Positions 42,046 through 52,241 of a DNA stretch of 64,000 bases are shown here, piece by piece. Both the position numbers and the translations under genes were made by a program. Position 1 is the first letter of the stretch. Each line of letters begins with the position of its first letter. Under the pieces are notes generated by a model. It saw only the letters and a list, made by a program, of their open reading frames with translations. It had not been told where the DNA came from and did not search any database. Origin of the DNA: Chromobacterium sinusclupearum (GTDB taxonomy: Bacteria; Pseudomonadota; Gammaproteobacteria; Burkholderiales; Chromobacteriaceae). The DNA is taken from the NCBI RefSeq assembly GCF_002902845.1, contig NZ_PPTF01000068.1:65483-129482 (forward strand), given 5' to 3'.

Positions 42046-43118
42046 CGGGTAAGAAACGCATCGTCGTCGGCATGTCCGGCGGCGTGGATTCGTCGGTAAC
42101 GGCCTGGCTCTTGAAGCAGCAGGGCCATGAAGTGATCGGCGTGTTCATGCAAAACTGGGAAGACGACAACGACGACGAATACTGCTCCATCAAGCAGGAC
42201 GCGCTGGACGCGATGAGCGTGGCCGACATCGTCGGCATCGACATGGAAATCGTCAACTTCGCCAAGGAATACAAGGACCGCGTGTTCTCGTACTTCCTCA
42301 AGGAATACTCGGCCGGCCGCACGCCGAATCCGGACGTGCTGTGCAACGCCGAGATCAAGTTCAAGGCCTTCCTCGACTACGCGATGGAACTCGGCGCCGA
42401 CTGCATCGCCACCGGCCACTACGCGCGCAAGATGGAACAGGACGGCGTCCATTACCTGATGAAGGCGGTGGACCACACCAAGGACCAGAGCTACTTCCTG
42501 TACCGCTTGCAGCAGCATCAGTTGGCGAAGGCCATCTTCCCGCTGGGCGACATCAAGAAGACCGAAGTGCGCCAGCTGGCGGAACAAGCCGGCCTGCCCA
42601 CCGCCGCCAAGAAAGACTCCACCGGCATCTGCTTCATCGGCGAGCGGCCGTTCCGCGAGTTCCTGCAGCGCTACCTGCCCACTTCGCCCGGCCAGATGGT
42701 GACGCCGGACGGCAAAGTCGTGGGCGAGCACATCGGCCTGATGTACTACACGCTGGGCCAGCGCAAGGGCCTGACGATCGGCGGCAGCAAGGATGGCAAC
42801 GGCGAGCCGTGGTTCGTCGCCGGCAAGGATATCCCGGGCAACAAGCTGATCGTGGTGCAAGGCCACGACCACCCGCTGCTGCTGAAGCCGACGCTGTCCA
42901 TGGCCGACCTGAGCTGGACGCTGCCGGACGCGCCGACGCCAGGCGACTACAGCGCCAAGAACCGCTATCGCATGGCCGATGCCGCCTGCTCGCTGTCTTC
43001 CATTGTCGATGGCCAGGCCAGCCTGCGCTTCCAGGAGAAGCAATGGGCTGTCACCCCAGGCCAATCGGCTGTGCTGTACCACGGCGACATCTGCCTGGGC
43101 GGCGGCATCATCCAGTAA
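42042..43118 (+). CDS. mnmA: tRNA-specific 2-thiouridylase
   Basis: Protein of 358 residues starting at GTG 42042, which overlaps the previous stop as GTGA, with AAGGAAGG upstream. The PP-loop is [17 protein letters not shown]. The catalytic cysteines are in [13 protein letters not shown] and [10 protein letters not shown]. MnmA thiolates U34 of tRNAs for Lys, Glu and Gln with sulfur passed from IscS. Codons upstream in the same frame belong to another gene and are not coding here. Confidence 0.96.
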   Translation: MTGKKRIVVGMSGGVDSSVTAWLLKQQGHEVIGVFMQNWEDDNDDEYCSIKQDALDAMSVADIVGIDMEIVNFAKEYKDRVFSYFLKEYSAGRTPNPDVLCNAEIKFKAFLDYAMELGADCIATGHYARKMEQDGVHYLMKAVDHTKDQSYFLYRLQQHQLAKAIFPLGDIKKTEVRQLAEQAGLPTAAKKDSTGICFIGERPFREFLQRYLPTSPGQMVTPDGKVVGEHIGLMYYTLGQRKGLTIGGSKDGNGEPWFVAGKDIPGNKLIVVQGHDHPLLLKPTLSMADLSWTLPDAPTPGDYSAKNRYRMADAACSLSSIVDGQASLRFQEKQWAVTPGQSAVLYHGDICLGGGIIQ

Positions 43119-43148
43119 GCCCTGGCGTCGGCCATCATCCGCGGACAT

Positions 43149-43180
43149 GAAAAAGGCAGGTCAATGACCTGCCTTTCGCT
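43149..43180. terminator. Bidirectional terminator between mnmA and the Fnr-type gene
   Basis: AAAGGCAGGTC (43152-43162), loop AAT, GACCTGCCTTT (43166-43176), with A and T runs on both sides. It ends both convergent transcripts. Confidence 0.85.
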
Positions 43181-43197
43181 TTTCCTTCAAGCCGGAC

Positions 43198-43944
43198 TCA
43201 GTGGCCGTTGGCGTGGGAACAGCCGGAGATCAGGTTCTTCAGATCGTCCACTTTCACCAGCTGGATATGCTTGTGATCGACGGCGATCCAGCCCTGCTGT
43301 TGGAACTTGGACAGCGTGCGGCTGACGGTCTCCAGCTTCAGGCCAAGGAAGCTGCCGATCTCCTCGCGGCTCATGCGCAGGATGAAATCGTTGGCGGCGA
43401 AGCCGCGGGTGGACAGGCGCTGCGACAGGTTCAGCAGGAAGGCGGCAATGCGCTCCTCCGCCTTCATATTGCCCAGCAGCAGCATGACGTTCTGGTCGCG
43501 CACGATTTCGCGGCTCATCAGCCGGTAGAAATGGTGCTGCAGGCTGGGGATGTCGCGGCTCAGCGTCTCCATGCGGTTGAACGGCAGCTCGCACACCTCG
43601 CTGTCCTCCAGCGCGATGGCGTCGCAGCTGTGGTTGCCGGTGGAAATGCCGTCCAGACCCATCAGCTCGCCGGACATCTGGAAACCGGTGACTTGTTCGC
43701 GGCCGTCCTGGCTGGCGACGCAGGTTTTGAAGAAGCCGGTGCGCACGGCGAACAGCGACTTGAAAGACTCGCCGCTATGGAACAGGTACTCGCCTCGCTT
43801 CAGACGGCGGCTCTGCCGAATCACCGTATCGAGCTGGCTCATCTCCTCGCGATTGAGGCCAACCGGGAGACACAGCTCGCGCAAACTACAGCTGGAGCAA
43901 GAGACTTTTAAACTATGCAGGGGTATGTGATTGTGTTCTGACAT
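43198..43944 (-). CDS. anr: Anr/Fnr-type oxygen-responsive regulator
   Basis: Protein of 248 residues from ATG 43944. The N-terminus has CSSCSLRELC and a fourth cysteine in NHSCDAIALED, the [4Fe-4S] ligand set of Fnr. A cNMP-like beta-barrel, dimer helix and a C-terminal helix-turn-helix (SREEIGSFLGLKLETVSRTLSKFQQQGWI) follow. It activates anaerobic genes when the cluster is intact. hemN is divergent, and an Fnr box lies in the gap, so autoregulation and hemN control are likely. Confidence 0.93.
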   Translation of the reverse strand: MSEHNHIPLHSLKVSCSSCSLRELCLPVGLNREEMSQLDTVIRQSRRLKRGEYLFHSGESFKSLFAVRTGFFKTCVASQDGREQVTGFQMSGELMGLDGISTGNHSCDAIALEDSEVCELPFNRMETLSRDIPSLQHHFYRLMSREIVRDQNVMLLLGNMKAEERIAAFLLNLSQRLSTRGFAANDFILRMSREEIGSFLGLKLETVSRTLSKFQQQGWIAVDHKHIQLVKVDDLKNLISGCSHANGH

Positions 43945-43971
43945 GCTGTATGGGCTGCAAGCCGGTAAAGG

Positions 43972-43985
43972 TTGACCCTTATCAA
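43972..43985. promoter_or_regulatory. Fnr/Anr box between anr and hemN
   Basis: TTGAC-CCTT-ATCAA, one mismatch from TTGAT-N4-ATCAA. It is placed 27 bases before anr and 65 before hemN. Confidence 0.7.
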
Positions 43986-44050
43986 TACTGAGTTCACGGG
44001 TTTTCCGCAAATTTACCAGTACACCAGAAGTTTTTCCATCAGAAAACGAC

Positions 44051-45457
44051 ATGAAAACCACCCATCCCTATTCTCCCGCTCATTTTGAGTTTGATCGCGA
44101 GCTGATCGAACGACTGGATGGCTCAGGGCCGCGGTACACATCGTACCCGACCGCGGATCGCTTTACATCCAATTTTTCCGAAAGCGACTATCTGCTTCGC
44201 TTGAAGCAGCGCCGCATCGGCGCCAACCGCAAGCCCTTATCGCTTTACGTGCACATACCGTTTTGCAACACGGTCTGTTTCTACTGCGCTTGCAACAAGA
44301 TCATCACCAAGGACAAGAGCAAGGCCGACATCTATCTGGACTATCTGGAGAAGGAAATCCGCCTGGTGGCCGAGCAGCTCGGTTGCCGCGAAAAAGTCAT
44401 CCAGCTGCACTTTGGCGGCGGCACCCCCACCTTCCTGTCCGATGCCCAGCTTGAACGATTGATGGGTATGCTCTCCACCCATTTTGAATTCATGCCAGAT
44501 GGAGAATATTCCATAGAGATCGATCCGCGCAAGGTTTCGCGCGAAACGATGCAAAAACTGGCGGAATATGGCTTCAATCGCATCAGCGTCGGCGTGCAGG
44601 ACTTCGAGCCGGCCGTGCAGAAGGCGGTCAACCGCGTTCAGAGCGAAGAGGAAACCCGCGCCGTGATCGAGGCCGGACGCGCGGCCGGCATCCAGTCGGT
44701 CAGCCTGGACCTGATCTACGGCCTGCCGCTGCAGACGCGCGAATCGATGCTGCGCACGCTGGAAACCGCGCTGGCGCTCGATCCGGACCGGTTGGCCTTG
44801 TACAACTACGCCCACCTGCCGACGGTATTCATGCCGCAGCGCCGCATCCATGAGGCCGACCTGCCGCCTGCCGGCGTCAAGCTGGACATCCTGCAGGACG
44901 CGGTGAAGATGCTGACCGATGCCGGCTATGTGTTCATCGGCATGGATCATTTCGCCAAGCCGGACGACGAGCTGGCCGTCGCCTTGCGCCAGGGCCGGCT
45001 GCAACGCAACTTTCAGGGCTATTCCACCCACGCCGACTGCGACATGCTGGGATTCGGCGTGTCATCCATCGGCAAGATCGGCGCCTGTTACACGCAGAAC
45101 GACAAGACGCTGGAAGGCTATTACGCCGCGCTGGATCAGAAAAAGCTGCCGGTGGTGCGCGGCCTGACGCTGGACAACGACGACGTGCTGCGCCGCACCA
45201 TCATCCAGGGCCTGATGTGCCGCTTCTCGCTGTCGGTGGAGGCCATCGAGGAAATTTACGGCATCAATTTCGCCCAATACTTCACCGAAGAAATGCCGCA
45301 GATCCGGGTTTTCCAGCAACAGGGCCTGCTGTCCTTCGACGGCGACTTCCTGATGGTGGAGCCCAAGGGCCGTTTCCTGATCCGCAATATCGCGATGATC
45401 TTTGACCGGCATCTGCGCGAACGGCAGACCCACGCCCGTTATTCCAAAACCATCTGA
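44051..45457 (+). CDS. hemN: Oxygen-independent coproporphyrinogen III oxidase
   Basis: Protein of 468 residues, radical SAM enzyme of haem synthesis under low oxygen. The cluster motif is FCNTVCFYCACN, with the extra cysteine typical of HemN. GPRYTSYPTADRF near the start and HFGGGTPTFLS are also typical. It is divergent from the Fnr-type gene and is probably activated by it. Confidence 0.95.
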   Translation: MKTTHPYSPAHFEFDRELIERLDGSGPRYTSYPTADRFTSNFSESDYLLRLKQRRIGANRKPLSLYVHIPFCNTVCFYCACNKIITKDKSKADIYLDYLEKEIRLVAEQLGCREKVIQLHFGGGTPTFLSDAQLERLMGMLSTHFEFMPDGEYSIEIDPRKVSRETMQKLAEYGFNRISVGVQDFEPAVQKAVNRVQSEEETRAVIEAGRAAGIQSVSLDLIYGLPLQTRESMLRTLETALALDPDRLALYNYAHLPTVFMPQRRIHEADLPPAGVKLDILQDAVKMLTDAGYVFIGMDHFAKPDDELAVALRQGRLQRNFQGYSTHADCDMLGFGVSSIGKIGACYTQNDKTLEGYYAALDQKKLPVVRGLTLDNDDVLRRTIIQGLMCRFSLSVEAIEEIYGINFAQYFTEEMPQIRVFQQQGLLSFDGDFLMVEPKGRFLIRNIAMIFDRHLRERQTHARYSKTI

Positions 45458-45496
45458 TCGATCCCCCTCGCGCCTCCGGCGCGAGATTTCATGCCT

Positions 45497-45531
45497 GCGC
45501 GCCTTGCAGGAACACAAGCGGCAAGGCGCGC
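45497..45531. repeat. Inverted repeat after hemN
   Basis: GCGCGCCTTGC (45497-45507) and GCAAGGCGCGC (45521-45531), an 11-bp stem with a 13-base loop. A smaller one (CTCGCGCC/GGCGCGAG, 45468-45486) precedes it. Neither has a T-run. The rest of the gap 45532-45726 contains nothing else I can support. Confidence 0.5.
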
Positions 45532-45726
45532 GCAGCCGGCCGCCGTCCTTTCATGGCCTGCACCATCCAATGCTGTCTCCCATGCGATAGCTGCCCGTCT
45601 GTAAATCACTATCATTTAGACTTGCATTAAGCAATTCCACTTATACAGTTCAAGGATAGGGAACTTCATTCCGCCACGTTTTGCCCTCCAGCGTTCCTGC
45701 GCGGGCAATACGGAAGGAGTATCGCC

Positions 45727-47742
45727 ATGACCACCCCCATCGTCCGGCTGATGCAACGCCTCAGCTATCCCAAGCGTTTTGCCGTCATCGGACTGTTGTT
45801 CGCCTTCGCGCTGCTCTACTTGGTCTACGCCCTGTATCGAACCAATCAGGACAACATCGAGTTCACCAACAAGGAAAAAATCGGCGTCGTTTATATGCAG
45901 CCGCTGACCGCCTGCCTGGCCGCCGTGCAGTTGCAGCAAGAGCTGGCGGTGCGCGCCGCGCTGGGCGACAGCCAGGCCCGCAGCGGCCTGAGCGATGCGA
46001 CTCGGCAACTGCAGACCAAATGGCAGGCCTTGAAAACGGTCAACGATCAGATTGGCGGCACGCTGAACAGCGACAGCGCCTGGAAAGACACGCTTGCCGG
46101 CTGGAACGCTTTGCAGGCCGCCGGCAATGCTGCGCCTGCGCAGCAGATTGCCGCCTACGCCGCCTTCAACGACAAGCTGAACAACCTGATCGGCGCCATC
46201 AGCGACAACTCCAACCTGACGCTGGACCCGGACATCGATACCTATTATCTGATGGATGCCGCGACCTCCAAGCTGCCGACCTTGCTGATCCACCTGGGCG
46301 AAGCGCATGCCGTCGCCGCGCTGGCAGAGGCCAATCATCCGCTGGAATCCGGACAGCGAGACAGGCTGGTCGAACTGCGCCCGCTGATCGGAGAAGCCAG
46401 CGACGGCCTGGTCAGCGACGTCGGCAAGGCCTTCGCCTACAACGCGGGATTGAAAGCCGATCTTGCGCCCTTGGGCGACAAGCTGGCCGCCATCCTGAAA
46501 AACCAGGGCCAGGGCATAGACGACGCCGTCGCCGGCAAGACCGGCGCCAGCGGGCTGAAGATCGCCGGCCATACCGCCGAAAACGTCCAGGCCATCTCGG
46601 CCTACATGTCGAGCGGGCTGGCTAGGCTCAGCGATCTATTGCAAGCCCGGATAGACCGCACCGCCCTGCAGCGCGACACCTATATCGGCATCAGCTTCGC
46701 CGCCATGCTGCTGGCCATCTTCCTGTTCCAGCAACTGTATCTGTCGATCACGCTGCAACTGGGCGGCGAGCCCTTCTACGTGCAGGAAGTCGTCGAGCAG
46801 ATCGCCTCCGGCCGGCTGGATACCCGCATCCAGTTGCGCGACAAGGACGAATCCAGCTTGCTCGCCACCATCCGCAGCATGCGCAATCAGCTGCGGGAAA
46901 CCGTATCCCAATTGATCTCCACCGCCAACGAAGTCAACGGCGCGGCATCCCTGATGGCGCAGAGCGCGCAAAGCATCACCTCCAGCAGCTGCCAGCAGAA
47001 CGAGGCCGCCGCCAGCATGGCCGCCGCGATAGAGCAGCTGAGCACCAGTCTGTCGGTTTGCGCGGAACAATCGGAACAAGCGGATCGGCTCTCCACAGAC
47101 GCCGTCCACGAGTCCGGCGAGGGAGACAAGGTGATCGCCGCCACCAGCAGCAGCATGGACGGCATCGTACGCGACGTGTCCACGGTGTCGGACACGATAG
47201 GCGAGTTGGGGAAACAGTCCGAATCCATCGTCGGCATCGTCGATGTGATCCGCGACGTGGCGGAGCAGACCAATCTATTGGCGCTGAATGCGGCGATCGA
47301 GGCGGCGCGAGCCGGCGAAATGGGACGCGGCTTTGCCGTAGTGGCGGACGAGGTGCGCAAGCTGGCCGAACGCACCGCGCTGTCCACCACCGAAATCAGC
47401 AACATCGTCAGCCAGATCCAGAGCACGGCGCAACGCGGCACGCAGAGCATGCAGGTGGGCATGCGCGCCATCATGGACGGCCAGCAGCGCGCGCGGGCGG
47501 CCGGCAACAGCATGAATGAAATACGCCAACGCATCACCGACGTGCTGGCCAGCATCCATCAGATCACCGATTCGCTGCGCGAACAGAGCCACGCCAGCCA
47601 GACGCTGGCGCAGAATGTGGAGCAGGTCTCAAAGATGTCCGAGCAGAACACGATGGCGGTCAAGGCCAGCGCCGAAACCGCCGGCGAGCTGCAGACGATT
47701 TCGGCGCGGCTGCTCGGCGTGGCCGGCCGCTTCACCGTGTAG
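45727..47742 (+). CDS. Methyl-accepting chemotaxis protein
   Basis: Protein of 671 residues. One transmembrane helix lies around 18-38, then a periplasmic helical sensor of about 280 residues without recognisable PAS or Cache strands. A second helix follows (about 318-340, [19 protein letters not shown]), then a HAMP region. The cytoplasmic signalling hairpin includes the conserved tip [41 protein letters not shown]. There is no C-terminal CheR-binding pentapeptide. The ligand is unknown. AAGGAG precedes the start. Confidence 0.93.
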   Translation: MTTPIVRLMQRLSYPKRFAVIGLLFAFALLYLVYALYRTNQDNIEFTNKEKIGVVYMQPLTACLAAVQLQQELAVRAALGDSQARSGLSDATRQLQTKWQALKTVNDQIGGTLNSDSAWKDTLAGWNALQAAGNAAPAQQIAAYAAFNDKLNNLIGAISDNSNLTLDPDIDTYYLMDAATSKLPTLLIHLGEAHAVAALAEANHPLESGQRDRLVELRPLIGEASDGLVSDVGKAFAYNAGLKADLAPLGDKLAAILKNQGQGIDDAVAGKTGASGLKIAGHTAENVQAISAYMSSGLARLSDLLQARIDRTALQRDTYIGISFAAMLLAIFLFQQLYLSITLQLGGEPFYVQEVVEQIASGRLDTRIQLRDKDESSLLATIRSMRNQLRETVSQLISTANEVNGAASLMAQSAQSITSSSCQQNEAAASMAAAIEQLSTSLSVCAEQSEQADRLSTDAVHESGEGDKVIAATSSSMDGIVRDVSTVSDTIGELGKQSESIVGIVDVIRDVAEQTNLLALNAAIEAARAGEMGRGFAVVADEVRKLAERTALSTTEISNIVSQIQSTAQRGTQSMQVGMRAIMDGQQRARAAGNSMNEIRQRITDVLASIHQITDSLREQSHASQTLAQNVEQVSKMSEQNTMAVKASAETAGELQTISARLLGVAGRFTV

Positions 47743-47775
47743 CCGCGTCGAATCGAAAAGCCGGCGGGATTTGGC

Positions 47776-49191
47776 TTACCAGATGCCCTTCTCCACCTTG
47801 TCGGCCAACTCGGGGTAGCGTTCCGCCTTGAATTCCGGCACCGCCACGCCGGCCTTCAGCTGGCGTTGGTAATCGCCGAGCACGATGAAGAAATAGCGCG
47901 ACAACAACAGGATGGCGGCCAGATTGATCAGCGCCATCAGTCCCATCGCCAGATCGGCCATGTCCCACACCAGCGGCAGGCTGGCCAGCGCGCCAAACAG
48001 CACCATCGCCAGCACCAGCAAGCGAAAGGCCAGCAGACCGCGCTTGCTGTTGAGAATGAACTCGACATTGCCTTCGGCGTAGGCGTAATTCCCCAGAATG
48101 GACGTGAAGGCGAACAAAAACATCGCCACCGCCAGGAACGATACGCCCAGCGGACCGAATTGCGATTCGATGGCCTTTTGAGTCAGCGCCACGCCGCTCA
48201 AACCCTGGTCATGCACGCCGGACAGCAGAATGATGGCGGCGGTGGCGGTGCAGATCACCATGGTATCGATGAACACGCCGAACATCTGGATCGCGCCCTG
48301 GCTGGCCGGGTGGCGCGACGCCGCCGTAGCCGCGGCATTGGGCGCGGAGCCCATGCCCGCCTCATTGGAGAACAAGCCGCGCTTGATGCCCAGCATCATC
48401 GCCTGGCTCACCGCGTAACCGGCCGCGCCGCCGGCCGCCTGCTCCAGGCCCAGCGCGCTCTTGACGATCAGCACCACCAGACCGGGCAGTTCCGCCGCAT
48501 GGATGGCCAGCACGTAGAAAGCCATCGCCAGGTAAATCAGCGCCATCACCGGCACCAGCCATTCGGCCACCCGCGCCACGGAGCGGATGCCGCCGAAGAT
48601 GATGGGCGCGGTCATCACCGTCAGCGCCACGCCGACGAACATCGGATGCCAGCCCCAGGCGCCGGCCGTGGCGGCGACGATGGAGTTGGCCTGCACCGCG
48701 TTGAACACCAGGCCGAAGGCCAGGATCAGGCAGAGCGCGAACACCACGCCCAGCCAGCGCTGGCCCAGGCCTCTCTGGATGTAGTAGGCCGGCCCGCCGC
48801 GGAAGGTTTCGTCATGGTGATTGGTCTTGAACAGCTGCGCCAGCGTCGATTCGACGAAGGCGCTGGACATGCCGAGCAAGGCGGTCAGCCACATCCAGAA
48901 CACCGCGCCCGGCCCGCCGACGGCTATGGCGATGGCCACGCCGGCGATATTGCCGGTGCCCACGCGGCTGGCCAGCCCGGTGGCGAAGGCCTGGAACGGC
49001 GAAATATCGTTCTTGCTGCGGTGGCCGCCACGGCCGCCGGTCATTTCCTGCCAGCCGCGCCGGAACAGGCGCAGCTGCAGCAGGCCGGAACGCAATGTGA
49101 AATACAGGCCGACCGCGATCAACAGCGCGATCAGTATCTTGCCCCACAACACATCGTTGACGGCATTGATCAGTGAATGAAACAACTCCAT
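47776..49191 (-). CDS. Sodium:alanine/glycine symporter (AGCS family)
   Basis: Polytopic membrane protein of 471 residues from ATG 49191 with AGGAG upstream. Family marks are the N-terminal VNDVLWGKILIALLIAVGLYFTLRSG, ASRVGTGNIAGVAIAIAVGGPGAVFWMW, RGGPAYYIQRGL and SNEAGMGSAPNAAA. It imports alanine or glycine with sodium. The long frame continuing upstream is not used. The 470-base region before it holds a structured leader. Confidence 0.92.
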   Translation of the reverse strand: MELFHSLINAVNDVLWGKILIALLIAVGLYFTLRSGLLQLRLFRRGWQEMTGGRGGHRSKNDISPFQAFATGLASRVGTGNIAGVAIAIAVGGPGAVFWMWLTALLGMSSAFVESTLAQLFKTNHHDETFRGGPAYYIQRGLGQRWLGVVFALCLILAFGLVFNAVQANSIVAATAGAWGWHPMFVGVALTVMTAPIIFGGIRSVARVAEWLVPVMALIYLAMAFYVLAIHAAELPGLVVLIVKSALGLEQAAGGAAGYAVSQAMMLGIKRGLFSNEAGMGSAPNAAATAASRHPASQGAIQMFGVFIDTMVICTATAAIILLSGVHDQGLSGVALTQKAIESQFGPLGVSFLAVAMFLFAFTSILGNYAYAEGNVEFILNSKRGLLAFRLLVLAMVLFGALASLPLVWDMADLAMGLMALINLAAILLLSRYFFIVLGDYQRQLKAGVAVPEFKAERYPELADKVEKGIW

Positions 49192-49199
49192 GGTTCTCC

Positions 49200-49375
49200 T
49201 TGGCGTTCTGAGCGTAAACCTTCCCGCAGAGGCAATATGCGTCGCCGCGGGAATGGAAGGTTGGATGAATCCCGATCTGGCGCCGGGATAAGCACCTTGA
49301 GAACAGAAAGCAGATTCGGCGTCAGCCCCTGCCGATTGGCTTGCCGCAGCGCTGGCGGCAAAGTGGCCGAATCTA
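49200..49375 (-). promoter_or_regulatory. Structured leader of the alanine/glycine symporter gene
   Basis: Three hairpins: a large stem AACCTTCCCGC with GCGGGA and AAGGTT (about 49217-49263), ATCCCG/CGGGAT (about 49269-49289), and a two-level stem (AGATTCGGC 49312-49320 with GCCGAATCT 49366-49374, inner TTGCCGC/GCGGCAA). I looked for a glycine riboswitch and did not find its conserved core. The rest of the gap, up to 49665, is AT-richer and holds presumably both promoters. Confidence 0.4.
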
Positions 49376-49665
49376 GCAAAAGACCTTAACAAATGGCAAT
49401 GAAACAATTGCGCAAGCGTAAATGCGCTGAATTCATTGCCGCGGGAAATCGCTATATAAGCCGCGATAAGATAATTCCAGCCTAGAAAGGCCCAGCCGCG
49501 GCATGCGGATGGCAAGGTGAAGCCATCCTGCAACAGCTGTCGGCTGCGCCCGACCCGGATGGACTTTTTGCCAATCATTTTCAAGCAAATGAATTATTCA
49601 GCCTGAAGTGGATAGATGCTAATCTGAAAATGCGCGCATGGCGGGCAATCGGAGCGGCAAGCAGC

Positions 49666-50394
49666 ATGAAAGCGATAGGCAACTGGGTATTGGCGCTGTG
49701 GTGCCTCGCCTGTCTGGCGGGCGAACCGCCGTGGCGATTGGTCGCCGACGCCAGCTTCGAACCGTACAGCTACCTGGGCCGGGACGGCAGCAGCCCGCAG
49801 GGGCTGGACGTGGAGCTGGTGAGCGCGGTGATGCGGGAAACCGGCACGCCGTTCCGCATCAGCCTGTTGCCCTGGGAAAGAGTGAAGCTGCAGCTGGCGC
49901 AGAAGGAAGCCGACGCCGGCTTCGTCTTCACCGGCACGGCCGAGCGCCGCGCCCAATATGAGCTGGTGGGGCCGCTGCGCACCGGACAAACCGTGTTCAT
50001 CACGCTGACGCAGAACCGCCTGCGCTACTGGCGCAGCCTGGACGATCTCAAGCCTTACCTGATAGGCCAAGTGCACGGTTACAGCTACGAAACCGACTTC
50101 GACAAGGCGGACCTCGAACGCGACCAGCACGCCACCACGCCGCGCCAGCTGGTGGCGATGCTGTTGGCGGGACGGGTGGATGTGATCGTCGGCGACAAGA
50201 CGCAGCTGCTGTACTTCATCCAGCAACTGCAGGCGGAAAACCAGGTGCGGGTGCTGTCCAAACCCTTGGTGGAAATGCCGCGCTACGTGGCCTTCGCCAA
50301 GGGCGACCCGCGCGCGCGGCAGTTCGAGACCGCGCTGAGGAAATTACAGCAGAACGGCCAGCTGCAAGCCATCCAACAGCACTGGTCGCCCTGA
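49666..50394 (+). CDS. Periplasmic solute-binding protein, amino-acid type (SBP_bac_3)
   Basis: Protein of 242 residues from ATG 49666, chosen because it starts a signal peptide (KAIGNWVLALWCLACLAG); ATG 49630 would add 12 residues. The mature part has LVADASFEPYSYLGRDGSSPQGLDVELVSAVM and ADAGFVFTGTAERRAQYELV, then DVIVGDKTQLLYFI, all typical of family 3 binding proteins. No permease or ATPase gene is near, so it may work with a distant transporter or as a sensor-like orphan. Confidence 0.85.
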   Translation: MKAIGNWVLALWCLACLAGEPPWRLVADASFEPYSYLGRDGSSPQGLDVELVSAVMRETGTPFRISLLPWERVKLQLAQKEADAGFVFTGTAERRAQYELVGPLRTGQTVFITLTQNRLRYWRSLDDLKPYLIGQVHGYSYETDFDKADLERDQHATTPRQLVAMLLAGRVDVIVGDKTQLLYFIQQLQAENQVRVLSKPLVEMPRYVAFAKGDPRARQFETALRKLQQNGQLQAIQQHWSP

Positions 50395-50400
50395 ATGGCG

Positions 50401-51153
50401 CTAGCGGCGCGCCGGCAGCAGGTCCAGCCGGTCGGTGCACAAGCCGTCCACGCCCCAGGCCAGCAGCCGCTCGGCATCCGCCGGATCGTTCACCGTGTAG
50501 CACAGCAGCTGGTAGCCGGCCTGCTTGATGTCGCGCGCCAGTTCGGCGGTCAGCGCATGGTGGTCGCAGTGCAGCGCCACGCAGTCCAGCTCCCGCAAAA
50601 TCTCGCGCCAGTTGGCGGGAATGTCCTCGCACAGGAAGGCGCGCGGCAGCGCCGGTTCGGCCGCCTGGGCCGCGCGCAAGGCGTCGATCTCGAACGAAGA
50701 CAACAAGGGCGGCACCGCCGCGCCGGCCCACAACCGCGCGGCCTCTTGCGCCACCAGGCGGCCGGTTTCCTCGAAGCGGCCCGGACACGGCTTGATCTCG
50801 ATGTTCAGCAGCATGTCCTGGGCGCGGCAGTAAGCCGCCACATTGGCCAGCGTAGGCAGCGCCTCGCCGGCGAACGCCGCGCCCTTCCAGCCGCCGGCGT
50901 CCAGCATCGACAGCTCGGCCATGGTTTTGAGCTTGGCCTCGCCCTGGCCGTTGCTGGTGCGGTCCACAGTGTCGTCGTGCAGCAGGAAGCAGACGTTGTC
51001 GGCCGACAGCTTCACATCGCACTCCGCCGCGCGGTAGCCGTAGCGGATGCCCTCGCGGAAGCCGGCCAGGGTATTCTCCGGCGCCAGCGTGCCGCCGCCG
51101 CGGTGGGCGACGAGCTCAGGATACGGCCAGGACTGCTTCAGGTGCTGCGACAT
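50401..51153 (-). CDS. ugpQ: Glycerophosphodiester phosphodiesterase
   Basis: Protein of 250 residues from ATG 51153. GDPD motifs are present: LVAHRGGGTLAPENT, ECDVKLSADNVCFLLHDDTVDRTSNG and IEIKPCPG, and the C-terminal GVDGLCTDRLD. It splits glycerophosphodiesters into glycerol-3-phosphate and an alcohol. Its start overlaps the ugpC stop by 38 bases. Last gene of the ugp operon. Confidence 0.93.
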   Translation of the reverse strand: MSQHLKQSWPYPELVAHRGGGTLAPENTLAGFREGIRYGYRAAECDVKLSADNVCFLLHDDTVDRTSNGQGEAKLKTMAELSMLDAGGWKGAAFAGEALPTLANVAAYCRAQDMLLNIEIKPCPGRFEETGRLVAQEAARLWAGAAVPPLLSSFEIDALRAAQAAEPALPRAFLCEDIPANWREILRELDCVALHCDHHALTAELARDIKQAGYQLLCYTVNDPADAERLLAWGVDGLCTDRLDLLPARR

Positions 51154-52228
51154 ACTCGATTCTCCGTTGTGTTTGGGCGTCAAACAGGTGCAGCGCCTCC
51201 GGCCGCACCGTCAGTTCCAGCCGGCTGCCCGGCTGAGGCCGCTGGCCGTGGGCCAGCCGCGCCACCGCGTTTTGCCCGGCCATCAAGCCGTAGACGTAAT
51301 TATCGGCGCCCAGCATCTCGATGCTGTCCACCCGCAGGCTCAGACTCAAGCCCGGCTCGCCGCCCAGGCGCAGGTGTTCGGGCCGGATGCCGACGCGCAA
51401 CTTGCGTCCCGCCAGCTCACTCCTGGCCTGCGGCAAGGTCAAGGCCGAGCCATCGCCCAGCAGCAGGCGCTCGCCGCGCGGGTCGGCCTCGGCGTCCAGC
51501 AGGTTCATGCCCGGCGAGCCGATAAAGCTGGCGACAAAAGTGGAGGCCGGCCGGTCGTAGATCTCATCCGGCGCGCCGATCTGCTCGATATGGCCCTTGT
51601 TCAACACGATGACGCGGTCGGCCAGCGTCATCGCCTCCACCTGATCGTGGGTGACATACAGGCTGGTGGTGGACAGACGGCGGTGCAGTTGCTGGATCTC
51701 CAGCCGCATCTGGCCGCGCAGCTTGGCGTCCAGATTGGACAGCGGCTCGTCGAACAGGAACACCGCCGGCTCGCGCACGATGGCGCGGCCCATGGCCACG
51801 CGCTGGCGCTGGCCGCCGGACAGCTCGCGCGGCTTGCGTTCGAGCAGCGCCTCCAGCTCCAGCACCTTGGCCACGGCCAGCACCCGCTCCATGATGGCGG
51901 TCTTGGCCATGCCCTTGAGCTTGAGCGCGTAGCCCATGTTCTGCGCCACCGTCATGTGCGGATACAGGGCGTAGTTCTGGAACACCATGGCGATGTCGCG
52001 GTCCTTAGGCTCCAGCGGGTTGACCAGGCGATCGCCGATGCGGATCTCGCCATCCTCGGTGCTTTCCAGCCCTGCCACCATGCGCAGCAGCGTGGACTTG
52101 CCGCAGCCGGACGGACCGACGATGACCACGAACTCGCCGTCGCCGATCTCGACCGAAATGTCCTCCAGCACCTTGCGCTCGGCGCCTGGATAGCGCTTGG
52201 CGATATTCTTCAGACTCAGTTTTGCCAT
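51116..52228 (-). CDS. ugpC: Glycerol-3-phosphate ABC transporter, ATPase
   Basis: Protein of 370 residues. Walker A is GPSGCGKST, the signature is LSGGQRQRVAMGRA, Walker B is VFLFDEPLSNLD and the switch histidine is in YVTHDQVEAMTLAD. The C-terminal part (about 240-370) is the MalK-like OB/TOBE regulatory domain. It powers the UgpA/UgpE permease and lies 13 bases downstream of ugpE. Confidence 0.93.
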   Translation of the reverse strand: MAKLSLKNIAKRYPGAERKVLEDISVEIGDGEFVVIVGPSGCGKSTLLRMVAGLESTEDGEIRIGDRLVNPLEPKDRDIAMVFQNYALYPHMTVAQNMGYALKLKGMAKTAIMERVLAVAKVLELEALLERKPRELSGGQRQRVAMGRAIVREPAVFLFDEPLSNLDAKLRGQMRLEIQQLHRRLSTTSLYVTHDQVEAMTLADRVIVLNKGHIEQIGAPDEIYDRPASTFVASFIGSPGMNLLDAEADPRGERLLLGDGSALTLPQARSELAGRKLRVGIRPEHLRLGGEPGLSLSLRVDSIEMLGADNYVYGLMAGQNAVARLAHGQRPQPGSRLELTVRPEALHLFDAQTQRRIEYVAAPEAVLAVS

Positions 52229-52241
52229 ATGGCGCGCCTTC

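Noticed and set aside
49200-49400. Glycine riboswitch before the AGCS symporter gene
   Set aside because: I looked for the GGAGAG and CUCUCAGG core segments and found only a weak GCCGAA fragment. The hairpins do not match the aptamer.
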